Numbered from the stretch's first letter, positions 44,516 through 53,638 are shown. The stretch: 64,000 nt of DNA from Wenyingzhuangia fucanilytica (GCF_001697185.1 NZ_CP014224.1:3208501-3272500), one strand, 5' to 3'. Notes: generated by a model from the sequence alone, not told the origin. Numbers and translations are program-made.

Positions 44516-46593
44516 GAAACTTGTTGTTTAATAGGATGGGTTCCAAATCTTTTTTTGTATTGATTAGCAAAATAAGAGGTATGTAAAAATCCTACTTTTA
44601 AAGACAATTCTTTTAAAGAAAGATTGCTGTTTTGTTCAACAATTTTTCTTGCTTCTAACAATTTAATTTCGTTGATAAACTCATTAGGAGTTAATCCCGT
44701 TTCCATTTTTACTTTTCTGTAAAAAGTACTTTTAGAAATATTAAAATGTTCTGCAATTTCTATTTGATTTAATTTTGGATCATCGCAATTTTTAACAATG
44801 TACTTTTTTAGTTTTAGAACCCATTTTTGATTTTCTTGAATTTCTAAAGTAGTTACCTCTTCTTGCTGAACAAAAAGATTTCTGTTATGATGATTTTTTA
44901 AGATATTTTGAATTCTAACTAAAAGCTCATCTTTATCAAAAGGTTTGCTTAAATAGTCTGCTATACCCAATTTTAGAACTTGAAGTTTACTATTATAATC
45001 GCTCCTTGCCGTTAGCATTAATGTTGGAATGATGATATTGTTTTTATTCATATACGTAATCAATTCAAAACCATCCATTTTAGGCATCATATAATCTGTA
45101 AGTAAAAAATCAATTTTTTTCTTTTTTAATTTCTTAATGGCTTCTTCTCCATTTTCGGCTTCAAAGCAGTTATAACCTATCAACAATTCTTTTAAATAGT
45201 TTCGCATTTCAAAAGAATCATCAACTATTAAAACTGAAATATTTTTATCTGTTTGCGCATTACTTTCTTCAAGAATTAAAGGCTTTTGATCAATTTCCTT
45301 TTTTGGTATTAAAACTTTATTTTCTCCTTTTACACAAGGAAAAATTAAAGTAAAAACAGATCCTTTTTCTGGTTGACTAGTTACTTTAACATCACCCTCT
45401 AATAGATTTACAATTTCTTTTGTAAAAGCCAGTCCTACTCCACTTCCTCCTGTTTTATTAAAATCGTTATTTACCTGATAAAACCTATTAAAAATTTTGT
45501 GAAGATTACTCTTATCAATTCCAATTCCAGTATCAGAAACACTTAATTTAATCTTATTGTCTTTTTTAATCAGTTTTACAATTACCTCTCCTTTTTTATT
45601 GGTGTATTTATAGGCGTTTAAAATTAAATTATTGATGGCTCTTTCTAAATACAAAGCATCGGCAAGTATATAACAGTCATCTGTTGTGAGTAAACAATTA
45701 AATGTGATCTTTTTTTGATCAAATAAAGAATCAAAAGAAGTTTGAAGTTTAAGCATCAATTTTTTTAAATCAATCACTTCTTTATGTAGTGTAAAATTGT
45801 CATCACCCATTTTAGAAAGGTCGATTACATCATCTACAATTTTTTGAATATTGCTGATTTGTTGGTTTATTTTATGCTTAACCGTATCAAGATCTTTTGT
45901 ATCATAAAAATTATCAACTTGTCCTTTAATAAGTGTTAACGGTGTTTTTATTTCGTGAGAAATATTAATAAAAAATTGTGATTGAAATTGATTTACTTCT
46001 TCTAATTCTAAAGCTTTTAATTCTAATAATTTCTCATTTTTAGAATTGTTAGACTTAAAATAGTAAACTAAAAAAAAGACAACAGTAAACAATACAAGAG
46101 AGAAATAATCATCTTGTAGATATTGATTTGGATAAAAATTAAAAATTTTATTAGGTAGTATAAATCCCAAATAAGAAGCAACAAAACCAATAGTGATTAA
46201 AAATTTGTTTTCTGTAAAAATTAAAATGATTGGAGGTACAAACAAAAAGAAATACTCTGCATATCTACCAGGAGATAAATAATTAATAAACATAGTGTTT
46301 AATACAAAAACCAAACTTATAAAAAAGATTATGGCTGTTTTTTGTTTCTTTTTGTAAACAAAAAACACTACAAATAAAAGTCCTAATAAAATGAGTAAAT
46401 GGCCTATTAATAAAGGGGTCTTTTTATACAATACTATTATTACAAATATTGATATTATGGTTTGAATAGCCCAAACCAAGCTAAAAATTAACAATAATCT
46501 AATCCTTTTTTGGTCAGTTTTAGAAAAATTATTGTAATTTAATAAAGAGCTTATAAAGGGAGGTCTTTTGATAATCATTGATTTAATAGACAT
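44512..46593 (-). CDS. Hybrid sensor kinase with receiver and AraC-type DNA-binding domain
   Basis: A 693-residue one-protein two-component system anchored in the membrane. About six hydrophobic segments (residues 30-185) replace the periplasmic sensor common in hybrid systems. Then HisKA (FFINISHEIKTPLTL), HATPase (NLILNAYKYT, DTGIGIDK, GGSGVGLAF), receiver (VLIVDDSFEMRNY, DFLLTDYMMPKMDG, LSKPFDKDEL) and an HTH_18 domain (about 590-690; IAEHFNISKSTFYRKVKMETGLTPNEFI). The absence of a large ligand domain points to an intramembrane or cytoplasmic signal. The target genes are unknown. Confidence 0.88.
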   Translation of the reverse strand: MSIKSMIIKRPPFISSLLNYNNFSKTDQKRIRLLLIFSLVWAIQTIISIFVIIVLYKKTPLLIGHLLILLGLLFVVFFVYKKKQKTAIIFFISLVFVLNTMFINYLSPGRYAEYFFLFVPPIILIFTENKFLITIGFVASYLGFILPNKIFNFYPNQYLQDDYFSLVLFTVVFFLVYYFKSNNSKNEKLLELKALELEEVNQFQSQFFINISHEIKTPLTLIKGQVDNFYDTKDLDTVKHKINQQISNIQKIVDDVIDLSKMGDDNFTLHKEVIDLKKLMLKLQTSFDSLFDQKKITFNCLLTTDDCYILADALYLERAINNLILNAYKYTNKKGEVIVKLIKKDNKIKLSVSDTGIGIDKSNLHKIFNRFYQVNNDFNKTGGSGVGLAFTKEIVNLLEGDVKVTSQPEKGSVFTLIFPCVKGENKVLIPKKEIDQKPLILEESNAQTDKNISVLIVDDSFEMRNYLKELLIGYNCFEAENGEEAIKKLKKKKIDFLLTDYMMPKMDGFELITYMNKNNIIIPTLMLTARSDYNSKLQVLKLGIADYLSKPFDKDELLVRIQNILKNHHNRNLFVQQEEVTTLEIQENQKWVLKLKKYIVKNCDDPKLNQIEIAEHFNISKSTFYRKVKMETGLTPNEFINEIKLLEARKIVEQNSNLSLKELSLKVGFLHTSYFANQYKKRFGTHPIKQQVS

Positions 46594-46734
46594 TAAGAAC
46601 TGGCAAAAATAACAATTCCTAAGACCTATACTCTAAAAAAAATAACATTTATCATTAAATTTGAAACGTTTGTGCGCATTATTGGTCTATAATTGACATA
46701 TGGAAGCCGTTAATTTGCATTATAAATAATGTAG

Positions 46735-46893
46735 ATGTTTATACAAAAAAAGTGTCCTATTTGTGAATCAGAAAAAAACACTAAAGTACCTAAAAAAGGT
46801 GTTTTAAGACTTTTATTCTTTTTTGATTTATACAACTGTAGACACTGTAAAAGCAGATTTTTATATTCTAAAATACTTAACAAGAGTTATTAA
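46735..46893 (+). CDS. Small zinc-ribbon protein, 52 residues
   Basis: An ATG opens a 52-codon frame with two CxxC knuckles: CPIC at residues 7-10 and CRHC at residues 35-38. Together they make a plausible four-cysteine zinc site with a basic C-terminus. The cysteine spacing is not random, and this is the only ORF in a 395-base gap between two reverse-strand genes. A near-match to the -7 box (TTAATTTG) lies 25 bases upstream. Function unknown; a short transcript-associated or regulatory protein is possible. Confidence 0.55.
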   Translation: MFIQKKCPICESEKNTKVPKKGVLRLLFFFDLYNCRHCKSRFLYSKILNKSY

Positions 46894-46920
46894 TAGTATT
46901 TGAAAAAGAGAGATTTTACA

Positions 46921-46985
46921 GCCCCAATCGGTTTACTTTGATAGTTTTCTTTAATAGGTTATTCTTTTATAAGTTAGGTTGGGGC
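46921..46985. terminator. Long imperfect hairpin after the zinc-ribbon gene and TonB receptor
   Basis: GCCCCAA at the left and TTGGGGC at the right pair around a 51-base loop, with partial pairing further in. It sits between the two convergent stops. There is no clear T run, so termination is uncertain. Confidence 0.3.
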
Positions 46986-46988
46986 TTC

Positions 46989-49562
46989 TTAAAAATTTAG
47001 CCTAAATAATAAATTGGGAACAAATCCTAATGATATTTTATCTGTTTCTACCAATACTTCTTTTTCTGTTCTGTTAGGACCTTGACCAGTTATTATTGTT
47101 TCAATTTCATAATCTCTGCTAAGAATATTTCTTTTTCCTAAAATATTTTGAAGTGTTAATCCTAACTGACCTTTAATTTTTTTATTAGCATCAAAATAAA
47201 ATTTATATCCGGCAGAAAAATCTAATCTTTTATAGTTTGGTAATCTTTCGGAATTTAATTCGTTAAACACAATTCTTAATTTATTGTTATTGTTTAACTC
47301 TGCCGTTTTAACTGTGTAGGGAATTCCAGAACGAAATCTCCATCCTAAGGATAATTCTAATTTTTTAATGTTATAGTTGTGTGACCATATTAAACTATGT
47401 GGCGTATCAAAAGAACCGTTAAAATCATTGTTGTTGTTTAAATTCTCAAAATGATAAATACTTTTTGATAAAGTATAACTAACCCAAGTATTATAATTAT
47501 TCCAATCTTTTTTAATTAACAAATCAAGTCCGTTAATTTTATTGCTTCCACTAAAATACTTTTGCGCTCTTGTTTTTTGATCAAACAAAAACAAAATACC
47601 ATCAATGTTTTTGTTATAAAGTTCTACATCTAAAGTCCAACCATTTTTTTGATAATCTGCCCCAATACTAGTTTGAAAACTTTTTAATACAGGAAAGTCA
47701 TTTTTATTAGCCAAAGCCCAAAAACGATCGAACAAACCGCCTAAACCATCGTTTCTAAAATCTATAACTTGTGAAATTGATTGATGTTTTAATTCTGTTG
47801 AAAACTTAAAGTTTAAATATTTATTGGTTTTGTAATTTATATTAAACCTAGGCTCTATAAAACTTTTAGCAACACTACTAAAATGTTGCCATCTTAAACC
47901 TAAATTAATAATCCAATGATTGTTTGTATTGATTTGATATTCTGAAAAAAGCGCATAATTATTAGCTTTTCCGCTAATATTGTCTTCAATAGCATCTTCT
48001 TGAATGGAAGTATCTCTTTTAAAATCATATGCCAATTTTGAATGACTAAACTGAGCTCCAAACTCCCAATTATTGTTGTTTTTAGTTTGTTTTACAAAAG
48101 AATATTCGGCACTGGTTTCTTGTACAGTATTGTCTTTATCAAACAAAACATTTTCTTGACTTCCGTTAGCTCTATTTATTAGTCTTGAACCATCGTAAAT
48201 TTTAGAAAAATCTGTTTTACTAAACGCAATTGTATGCACTCCTTTTTCTATTTCTCCCAACTCCCAATCAACATGAAAACCTTTGTTTTCTATAACAATA
48301 TCATCACTTAAAATTTGTTGAGTTCTTAAATTTTCGCCTTTAAAAGTTAAATCGTTAAGATTGTACAAATAGCTAAATGATAATTTGTTTTTTGAATTCG
48401 GTGCTACAATAATTTTAGAGTGATAATCTTGATAAAAAAAATCGTTTTCTGCATTGGTAATTCTTAAATTTTCTTGATCTAATCCATCGGAAATTTTACT
48501 GTTCTGAAAAGCAACTTTTGCATATTGTTGATTGGTAATTGTATTGGCAACATCTGTAAAAGATCTGCGTGCAGAAAAAACAAATCCTACTTTATTATTA
48601 AACAAAGGAGCTTTTATAAAAAAATCGGCATGGGTTAAAGTACTCCCAAAACCGGCTGATAATTTATTGGGTGTGTAATCATCGGTACTAATATCTAAAA
48701 CCCCTCCAACATTGTTACCATACTTAGCGTGAGTTCCAGAACGATATAGTTTTATATTATTGGTGATATACGGATTAAAAGCAGATATCAACCCAAAATA
48801 ATGTGAAAAATGATACATTTTCATTCCATCAAAAACCACTAAATTTTGATCGGGAGTGCTCCCTCTAATATGAATACCCGAAGCGGTTTCATCTGGACTT
48901 TGAACTCCAGGAATTAATTGTAAAGATTGTAAAACATCTGGCTCTATAACACCAGGTAAAATTCCTGTTTTTTTAGGGTTGATGACTATGCTTCCATCAT
49001 TTTTTTTGTTAAAACCAGTAGTTAAATAATCTGTAATTACAACTTCTGATAATTGATGTACTTCTTCAGTTAAAAAAATATTTTTGCAATCTGAATTAAA
49101 ATCTTTGACCAAAATTTTTAGGGTATGATATCCTACACCTTTTATAACAATGATATCATCTTCTAAAACATCTTTAATTTCAAACTTTCCTAATTGATTT
49201 GTTACAACGGTTTTATCATCAAAATAAACGTTTACAAACGCTAATGTTTCTTTAGTTTTTTCGCTAAATACTACACCACAAATGTTTTTTGTTTTGTTGT
49301 TTTTATTTCTGATGATATAATTTTCATCATCAATTTTTTCAAAAATCAACTGGGTTTGTAAAGACAAACTAATTAAGGTAGCCTTTAAATCTGTTTCAGA
49401 ATCAAACTGAATATGGTTAAACTGCCTAACTTGATTTTCGTTATAAGAAAAATCAATATTATATGTTTTAGACAATTGATTTAATACTTGCTTTAAACTT
49501 CTGTTTTCTTGAGAAAAAACAGCAACTGTAAACAGATAAAAAATCAATAAAAACTTTTTCAT
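46989..49562 (-). CDS. TonB-dependent receptor with secretin/TonB N-terminal domain (FecA-type transducer)
   Basis: An 857-residue receptor. Signal peptide (VAVFSQ), then an STN domain (about 20-90; LKQVLNQLSKTYNIDFSYNENQV), which signals to an anti-sigma factor. A carboxypeptidase-like domain follows (CGVVFSEKTKETLAFVNVYF), a plug (LQLIPGVQSPDETASGIHIRGSTPDQNLVVFDG, recognised as separate motifs) and a barrel ending LFRLNF. With FecR and an ECF sigma gene just upstream it forms a cell-surface signalling system. No SusD is present. Ligand unknown. Confidence 0.87.
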   Translation of the reverse strand: MKKFLLIFYLFTVAVFSQENRSLKQVLNQLSKTYNIDFSYNENQVRQFNHIQFDSETDLKATLISLSLQTQLIFEKIDDENYIIRNKNNKTKNICGVVFSEKTKETLAFVNVYFDDKTVVTNQLGKFEIKDVLEDDIIVIKGVGYHTLKILVKDFNSDCKNIFLTEEVHQLSEVVITDYLTTGFNKKNDGSIVINPKKTGILPGVIEPDVLQSLQLIPGVQSPDETASGIHIRGSTPDQNLVVFDGMKMYHFSHYFGLISAFNPYITNNIKLYRSGTHAKYGNNVGGVLDISTDDYTPNKLSAGFGSTLTHADFFIKAPLFNNKVGFVFSARRSFTDVANTITNQQYAKVAFQNSKISDGLDQENLRITNAENDFFYQDYHSKIIVAPNSKNKLSFSYLYNLNDLTFKGENLRTQQILSDDIVIENKGFHVDWELGEIEKGVHTIAFSKTDFSKIYDGSRLINRANGSQENVLFDKDNTVQETSAEYSFVKQTKNNNNWEFGAQFSHSKLAYDFKRDTSIQEDAIEDNISGKANNYALFSEYQINTNNHWIINLGLRWQHFSSVAKSFIEPRFNINYKTNKYLNFKFSTELKHQSISQVIDFRNDGLGGLFDRFWALANKNDFPVLKSFQTSIGADYQKNGWTLDVELYNKNIDGILFLFDQKTRAQKYFSGSNKINGLDLLIKKDWNNYNTWVSYTLSKSIYHFENLNNNNDFNGSFDTPHSLIWSHNYNIKKLELSLGWRFRSGIPYTVKTAELNNNNKLRIVFNELNSERLPNYKRLDFSAGYKFYFDANKKIKGQLGLTLQNILGKRNILSRDYEIETIITGQGPNRTEKEVLVETDKISLGFVPNLLFRLNF

Positions 49563-49563
49563 A

Positions 49564-50472
49564 TTATTCAGAAATCGTAATAACGTCTTTGTTTATAGCG
49601 TAATTGATATTCATAGGTTTACAAATCACTTTTACCGCTTTTTCTAAATTATTTGTAACTAGTTTTCCTGAGTAAAGTTGTGACAAATCAATCCCATTAT
49701 TTTTAACTTTTACTTTGTAAACATTTTCTAAATCTTTAAAAACAACACTTAAAGGCACTGCATTGTATTGATAATTATTTGTTACCCAATTAGGTTCTGT
49801 GCTGTTGATTTGATAATTCTCTTTTTTATTTTCTAAAAACTTTACTCCTTTACCTGGAGTTAATACAGATTCGTACTTGCTATTTTTAACATTTACTTTT
49901 CCTTCGTAACACTCTACAGCCAAATAATTTTTTAAAGTTTGTACATTAAATTGGGTTCCTAAAACGGTTACAGTTCCTTGATTTGTACAAACAGAAAAAT
50001 TAGATCCTTTTTTTACTTTAAAATATCCTTCCCCCTCTAATTCCAAAGTTCTGTTTCCTTTTTGCCATTTTTTTTCGCTAAAAGTAAGTGTAGAGTTTCC
50101 ATTTAATCTAACTTCAGATCCATCGGGTAATACATAGGCTAATTGCTCTGCTGTATTACAAATAATTTCTGTTTTGGAAGTCATAAAATAAGACAAACCA
50201 AACATTATTAAAATTGCGGCTGCCACACCATAAACCCAATTAGACACAAGCTTACGTACTTTTGGTTTTTGGTTTTTAATTTTTTCTTGAAGATTTTTAA
50301 AAGATTGTTCTTCATTAAAATTTGGAACAGTAAACAAAGTGCTTTTCTTAGCTATTTTTTGATACAAAGGATAATCTTCCGATTGTTTAAAATCGGCCAA
50401 CTCCTCATCGGTCAATTCGTTATTTAACCATCTGGCTAAAAAAGTATCGTCTATTTTATAATTTTGTTTCAT
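49564..50472 (-). CDS. FecR-type anti-sigma factor
   Basis: A 302-residue single-pass membrane regulator. The N-terminal cytoplasmic part (FLARWLNNELTDEELADF) binds sigma; one membrane helix lies at about 82-100. The periplasmic FecR domain has LPDGSEVRLNGNSTLTFSEKKW and LEGEGYFKVKKGSNFSVCTNQGTVTVLGTQFNV. The C-terminal domain that contacts the receptor STN follows. It lies 1 base before the receptor gene and 68 bases after the sigma gene. Confidence 0.9.
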   Translation of the reverse strand: MKQNYKIDDTFLARWLNNELTDEELADFKQSEDYPLYQKIAKKSTLFTVPNFNEEQSFKNLQEKIKNQKPKVRKLVSNWVYGVAAAILIMFGLSYFMTSKTEIICNTAEQLAYVLPDGSEVRLNGNSTLTFSEKKWQKGNRTLELEGEGYFKVKKGSNFSVCTNQGTVTVLGTQFNVQTLKNYLAVECYEGKVNVKNSKYESVLTPGKGVKFLENKKENYQINSTEPNWVTNNYQYNAVPLSVVFKDLENVYKVKVKNNGIDLSQLYSGKLVTNNLEKAVKVICKPMNINYAINKDVITISE

Positions 50473-50540
50473 CTAGTTTCTTTATATATATAACCAAATA
50501 CTTAGTTTATACCCTACTCTATTTTTTGATTTTTAGGGAT

Positions 50541-51056
50541 TTAAATATTTTTTCCGATACTTTTTCTAAGTTTTACCAAAGCACCATGCATTCTTTTTTC
50601 TACTGCTTTAACAGATATCCCTAACATTTCTGCTATTTCTCTATATTTTTTGCTTTCTATTCTATTTAATAAAAAGACCTCTCTTTCACCAGGAGTTAAA
50701 TCATCAATAGCCAATTGGAGTTTGTCCATAAACTCTTTTTCTTCTAACAAAAAATCTGGACTTTCTATATTGCTATCATCTTTACTGTTGTGTTGCTCGT
50801 ATTTTAATTTTACTTTAAAATGAGCCACTTCATTTAAAAACTGATGATTGGCAATGGTATATAAATAAGATTTTGCTTTTTCAAAAATCACCTTTGCACA
50901 ATTGTTCCAAAGTTTAATAAAAGATTCTTGAACTAAATCATTTGCTCTATCGGCATCACCACATTTAAAGTACATAAAACTGTAAAGAGATTTGCTGTAC
51001 TTTTTATATATGGATTCATATACTTTAGCTTCGCAAACAGATATTTTTTTAGACAT
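50541..51056 (-). CDS. ECF-type RNA polymerase sigma-70 factor
   Basis: A 171-residue FecI-like sigma factor. Region 2: YKKYSKSLYSFMYFKCGDADRANDLVQESFIKLW. Region 4: LTPGEREVFLLNRIESKKYREIAEMLGISVKAVEKRMHGALVKLRK. It is the first gene of the sigma-FecR-receptor unit and is divergent from the repeat lipoprotein at 51140, which may be one of its targets (inference). Confidence 0.92.
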   Translation of the reverse strand: MSKKISVCEAKVYESIYKKYSKSLYSFMYFKCGDADRANDLVQESFIKLWNNCAKVIFEKAKSYLYTIANHQFLNEVAHFKVKLKYEQHNSKDDSNIESPDFLLEEKEFMDKLQLAIDDLTPGEREVFLLNRIESKKYREIAEMLGISVKAVEKRMHGALVKLRKSIGKNI

Positions 51057-51139
51057 TTAATAAAATAATTAGCTTTAAAGGTAGGGTAATTGTAAAAATA
51101 GCGGTTTCAGTTATATAAACCTTAAAAAAATTAAATATC

Positions 51140-52012
51140 ATGAAAATCACAAAAACATTAGTTGCAATACTTTTTTCGGCTAGCATCATGGTTAGCTGTT
51201 CAGAAAGCACATCAGACATTAGTACCGAAGACAGCTCTATAACATCATCAGAGGAGTTGACATCAGAAGAATTATCAACAGCTTTAAAAACCGTTATTAT
51301 TAATTACCCAGTAACTGCCGTTAATGATGATGATACTACCCAAGAAGTTAATTCGGATGAAGAATTAGAAGAAGTTATTACTAGAAATAATAGACCTAAT
51401 ATTGAATTCCCTTTTGATATTACTATTGATGGAGAAATTATTACCATTGAAAATATTAGAGATTTAAAAGAACTTGTTAAAAGGCCAGTACGCAGAAGGC
51501 CTCCTTTTAAATTAGTGTTTCCGGTAACAGTTATTAACGAAGATTTATCTACTACAGAAATTGCTGATAGCGAAGCGATGAAAGCTTACAAAGATGGTTT
51601 AGATGAAGGAGTAAAACCTACTTTACAATTCCCTATTTCTATTGAAGAAAAAGATGGAACTATTATAGAAATGGCTGATGAAGATGCTTTAGAAGCTTAT
51701 ATTACAGAGCAAAGAGAGGAAATTAAAAATGACAGAGCAGATGCTAACAGACCTCCTTTTAAATTGGTTTTTCCTATAACAGTTATTAACGAAGATTTAT
51801 CTACTACAGAAATTGCTGATAGCGAAGCAATGAAAGCTTATAAAGATGGTTTAGAAGAAGGAGTAAAACCAACATTGCAATTCCCTATTTCTATTGAAGA
51901 AAAAGATGGAACTATTATAGAAATGGCTGATGAAGATGCTTTAAAAACCTATTTACAAGAAAACAGACCAGAAAGAAAAAACAAAGGAAATAGACCTAAT
52001 AGAAGAAATTAA
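51140..52012 (+). CDS. Lipoprotein with six internal FP-x-(T/S) repeats
   Basis: Signal peptide with lipobox (MVSC, Cys20). After an acidic Ser/Thr linker, a unit of about 24 residues occurs six times, starting near residues 56, 90, 127, 164, 211 and 248. Its pattern is (F/Y)P(V/I/F)(T/S/D)(V/I)..., then D-x-T-x-x-E, then a short acidic helix. Units 3-4 and 5-6 are nearly identical, a recent 252-base duplication. The N-terminus is acidic and the C-terminus very basic (ERKNKGNRPNRRN). Function unknown. It is divergent from the sigma factor gene. Confidence 0.65.
   Translation: MKITKTLVAILFSASIMVSCSESTSDISTEDSSITSSEELTSEELSTALKTVIINYPVTAVNDDDTTQEVNSDEELEEVITRNNRPNIEFPFDITIDGEIITIENIRDLKELVKRPVRRRPPFKLVFPVTVINEDLSTTEIADSEAMKAYKDGLDEGVKPTLQFPISIEEKDGTIIEMADEDALEAYITEQREEIKNDRADANRPPFKLVFPITVINEDLSTTEIADSEAMKAYKDGLEEGVKPTLQFPISIEEKDGTIIEMADEDALKTYLQENRPERKNKGNRPNRRN
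51500..51952 (+). repeat. Tandem duplication inside the lipoprotein gene
   Basis: Two copies of about 200 bases begin at 51500 and 51752 (period 252) with long identical stretches, for example AACGAAGATTTATCTACTAC in both. This points to a recent in-frame duplication or gene conversion. Confidence 0.8.
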
Positions 52013-52033
52013 TCACTTTTATTTTTTAAAATT

Positions 52034-52067
52034 AAATCCCTGCAAAATATACCTTGCAGGGATTTTT
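52034..52067 (+). terminator. Rho-independent terminator of the repeat lipoprotein gene
   Basis: AAATCCCTGCAA and TTGCAGGGATTTTT form a perfect stem 22 bases after the stop. Confidence 0.88.
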
Positions 52068-52098
52068 GTTTTTAATCACCTTTGTAAAAATTAAAAAT

Positions 52099-52461
52099 AT
52101 GGTTCTTTCTATTTTATCTTTTTTATTTATTTCTTTTGGATATTCTTTGTTTGAAAAACTAAAAGATAAAAAAGGATATACCTCTTTTTTAGACCATCAT
52201 TTAAAACAAGAAAAATTAGCCAATTTCTTTTGGTGGTTTTTAGTATTTATAAACAGCATTACTACCCTATTTTTAATTTTAGGAATTTTCTCTTTGATTT
52301 TTAATTTTCAGCTATTCCCAATTCTTATTGTTTTTAAAATTTGTGTTCTTAATATTCTAATTTTACTAATTGGTCAAAGAATAGCAGGAGATTTTCAGGG
52401 AGCAGCCAATTTGGGAATTTATATGATTTTAACCATTTTAGGATGGTATTTAATTATATGA
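52099..52461 (+). CDS. Small integral membrane protein, possibly DoxX-like
   Basis: The ATG at 52099 gives 120 residues with about four hydrophobic segments (1-17, 42-64, 68-95, 101-119). The segment GQRIAGDFQGAANLGIYMIL resembles the end of flavobacterial DoxX-like proteins, but the match is weak and from memory. An upstream in-frame ATG would overlap the terminator of the previous gene. Function unknown. Confidence 0.5.
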   Translation: MVLSILSFLFISFGYSLFEKLKDKKGYTSFLDHHLKQEKLANFFWWFLVFINSITTLFLILGIFSLIFNFQLFPILIVFKICVLNILILLIGQRIAGDFQGAANLGIYMILTILGWYLII

Positions 52462-52520
52462 TTATCTACTAAATACTCATTTAAAACAGTTAAATTCTAA
52501 TTTAAGCAAGCATATTATAT

Positions 52521-52553
52521 TTAAGTACTTTACTTTAGTCAAAAAGTACTTAA
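52521..52553. promoter_or_regulatory. Paired AAGTACTT sites just upstream of the secreted-protein/kinase/LytTR operon
   Basis: AAGTACTT, itself a palindrome, occurs at 52523 and 52544, 21 bases apart. Together they form 11-base perfect inverted arms (TTAAGTACTTT and AAAGTACTTAA). Two sites 21-22 bases apart is the usual layout for LytTR regulators. The second copy ends 3 bases before the ATG, so an RNA hairpin over the ribosome site is also possible. Confidence 0.45.
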
Positions 52554-52555
52554 CC

Positions 52556-53620
52556 ATGAAGAAATATTTTTTTATTGTTTGTTTCCTCTGTTTTTGTCAT
52601 CATTTTGTGGCACAAAAAATTATTAATAACCCAGATTGTGTTGCTAATAATATAAGTGGTTCTGTTACCAAAATTGAGCTTACTGATAAAGAAACTATTT
52701 TACATCTTCATATTAGAGGGAATTTAGGAGGTTGGATTGCCATTCCTAAAGAAACATATATAGAAAACTCAGGAGATGGCGAAAAAAGATTATACATTAC
52801 TAAAACAGAAGGAATTACTTTAACAGGTAGAAATTATTTTACAAACTCCGACGAGAAAAGGTTTAAACTATATTTTCCTCCTTTACCAAAAGAAATCAAG
52901 CAAATAAATTATGGGGAATCAAACGTTGGAGGAAACTGGTTTATTTATAAGTTAGACTTAACCAAAGACGGAAAGAATTTTATCACAAAAAACAACAAGC
53001 CTTTTGTGATTGGTAATCCTATGCCCGATAAAATTACCATTACAAAAACAAATAATAAAAACTTAGATATAAAAACGCTTAACACTAGCGATTTACCTAA
53101 AGATTTTTTTGGCAATTGGTACGATAAATATGGTACTTTATTAATGATTACTACTCCAGATTATATTGTGTCTGACAACAGAATTAAATACTATTTAAAT
53201 ATTGAAAAAATAGGAACCCACAAATACAAAATACTTACAACATCTAACGCTATTGAAATACTTAGTTTAGATGATGAAACCATAACCATTAGAACCAATA
53301 GATTACTTAGCTTACACAAAAAGAAAAACAAACAAAAAGTTCCTGATTTTATCAAAGGAAAATGGACTCACTGGGATGGAGTAAAAGAAATTACAATTAC
53401 TGATGATTATTTTTACAACAACGATAAAGATTATCATGGAGCTTATAGAGAAACTATTAAAAACAAAATAGATTGGATTGCTAGCTCTGATAACAAAGAA
53501 ATATTTTGGTTTGTTCTTTATCATCAAGGAGATTATAACATCTATTTTATCAAAAAAATTAATGATGAATACGTTTTACAACCTAGAGGTTTTGCAGATG
53601 CCAAATACATAAAAAATTAA
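52556..53620 (+). CDS. Secreted two-module protein sharing its C-terminal half with the adjacent kinase sensor
   Basis: Signal peptide ending in HFVAQK. The N-terminal module (about 22-150; ETILHLHIRGNLGGWIAIPKETYI, FKLYFPPLPKEIKQINYGES) resembles a domain seen in Bacteroidota upstream of thioredoxin-like modules (from memory). The C-terminal half has two GxW-type segments: LPKDFFGNWYDKYGTLLMIT at about 181 and VPDFIKGKWTHWDGV at about 265, a lipocalin-like look. The periplasmic part of the next gene product has the same two segments in the same order. It is followed after 18 bases by the kinase. Role unknown; a ligand-binding partner of the kinase is inferred. Confidence 0.6.
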   Translation: MKKYFFIVCFLCFCHHFVAQKIINNPDCVANNISGSVTKIELTDKETILHLHIRGNLGGWIAIPKETYIENSGDGEKRLYITKTEGITLTGRNYFTNSDEKRFKLYFPPLPKEIKQINYGESNVGGNWFIYKLDLTKDGKNFITKNNKPFVIGNPMPDKITITKTNNKNLDIKTLNTSDLPKDFFGNWYDKYGTLLMITTPDYIVSDNRIKYYLNIEKIGTHKYKILTTSNAIEILSLDDETITIRTNRLLSLHKKKNKQKVPDFIKGKWTHWDGVKEITITDDYFYNNDKDYHGAYRETIKNKIDWIASSDNKEIFWFVLYHQGDYNIYFIKKINDEYVLQPRGFADAKYIKN

Positions 53621-53638
53621 CATTTAACTCAACATCTT

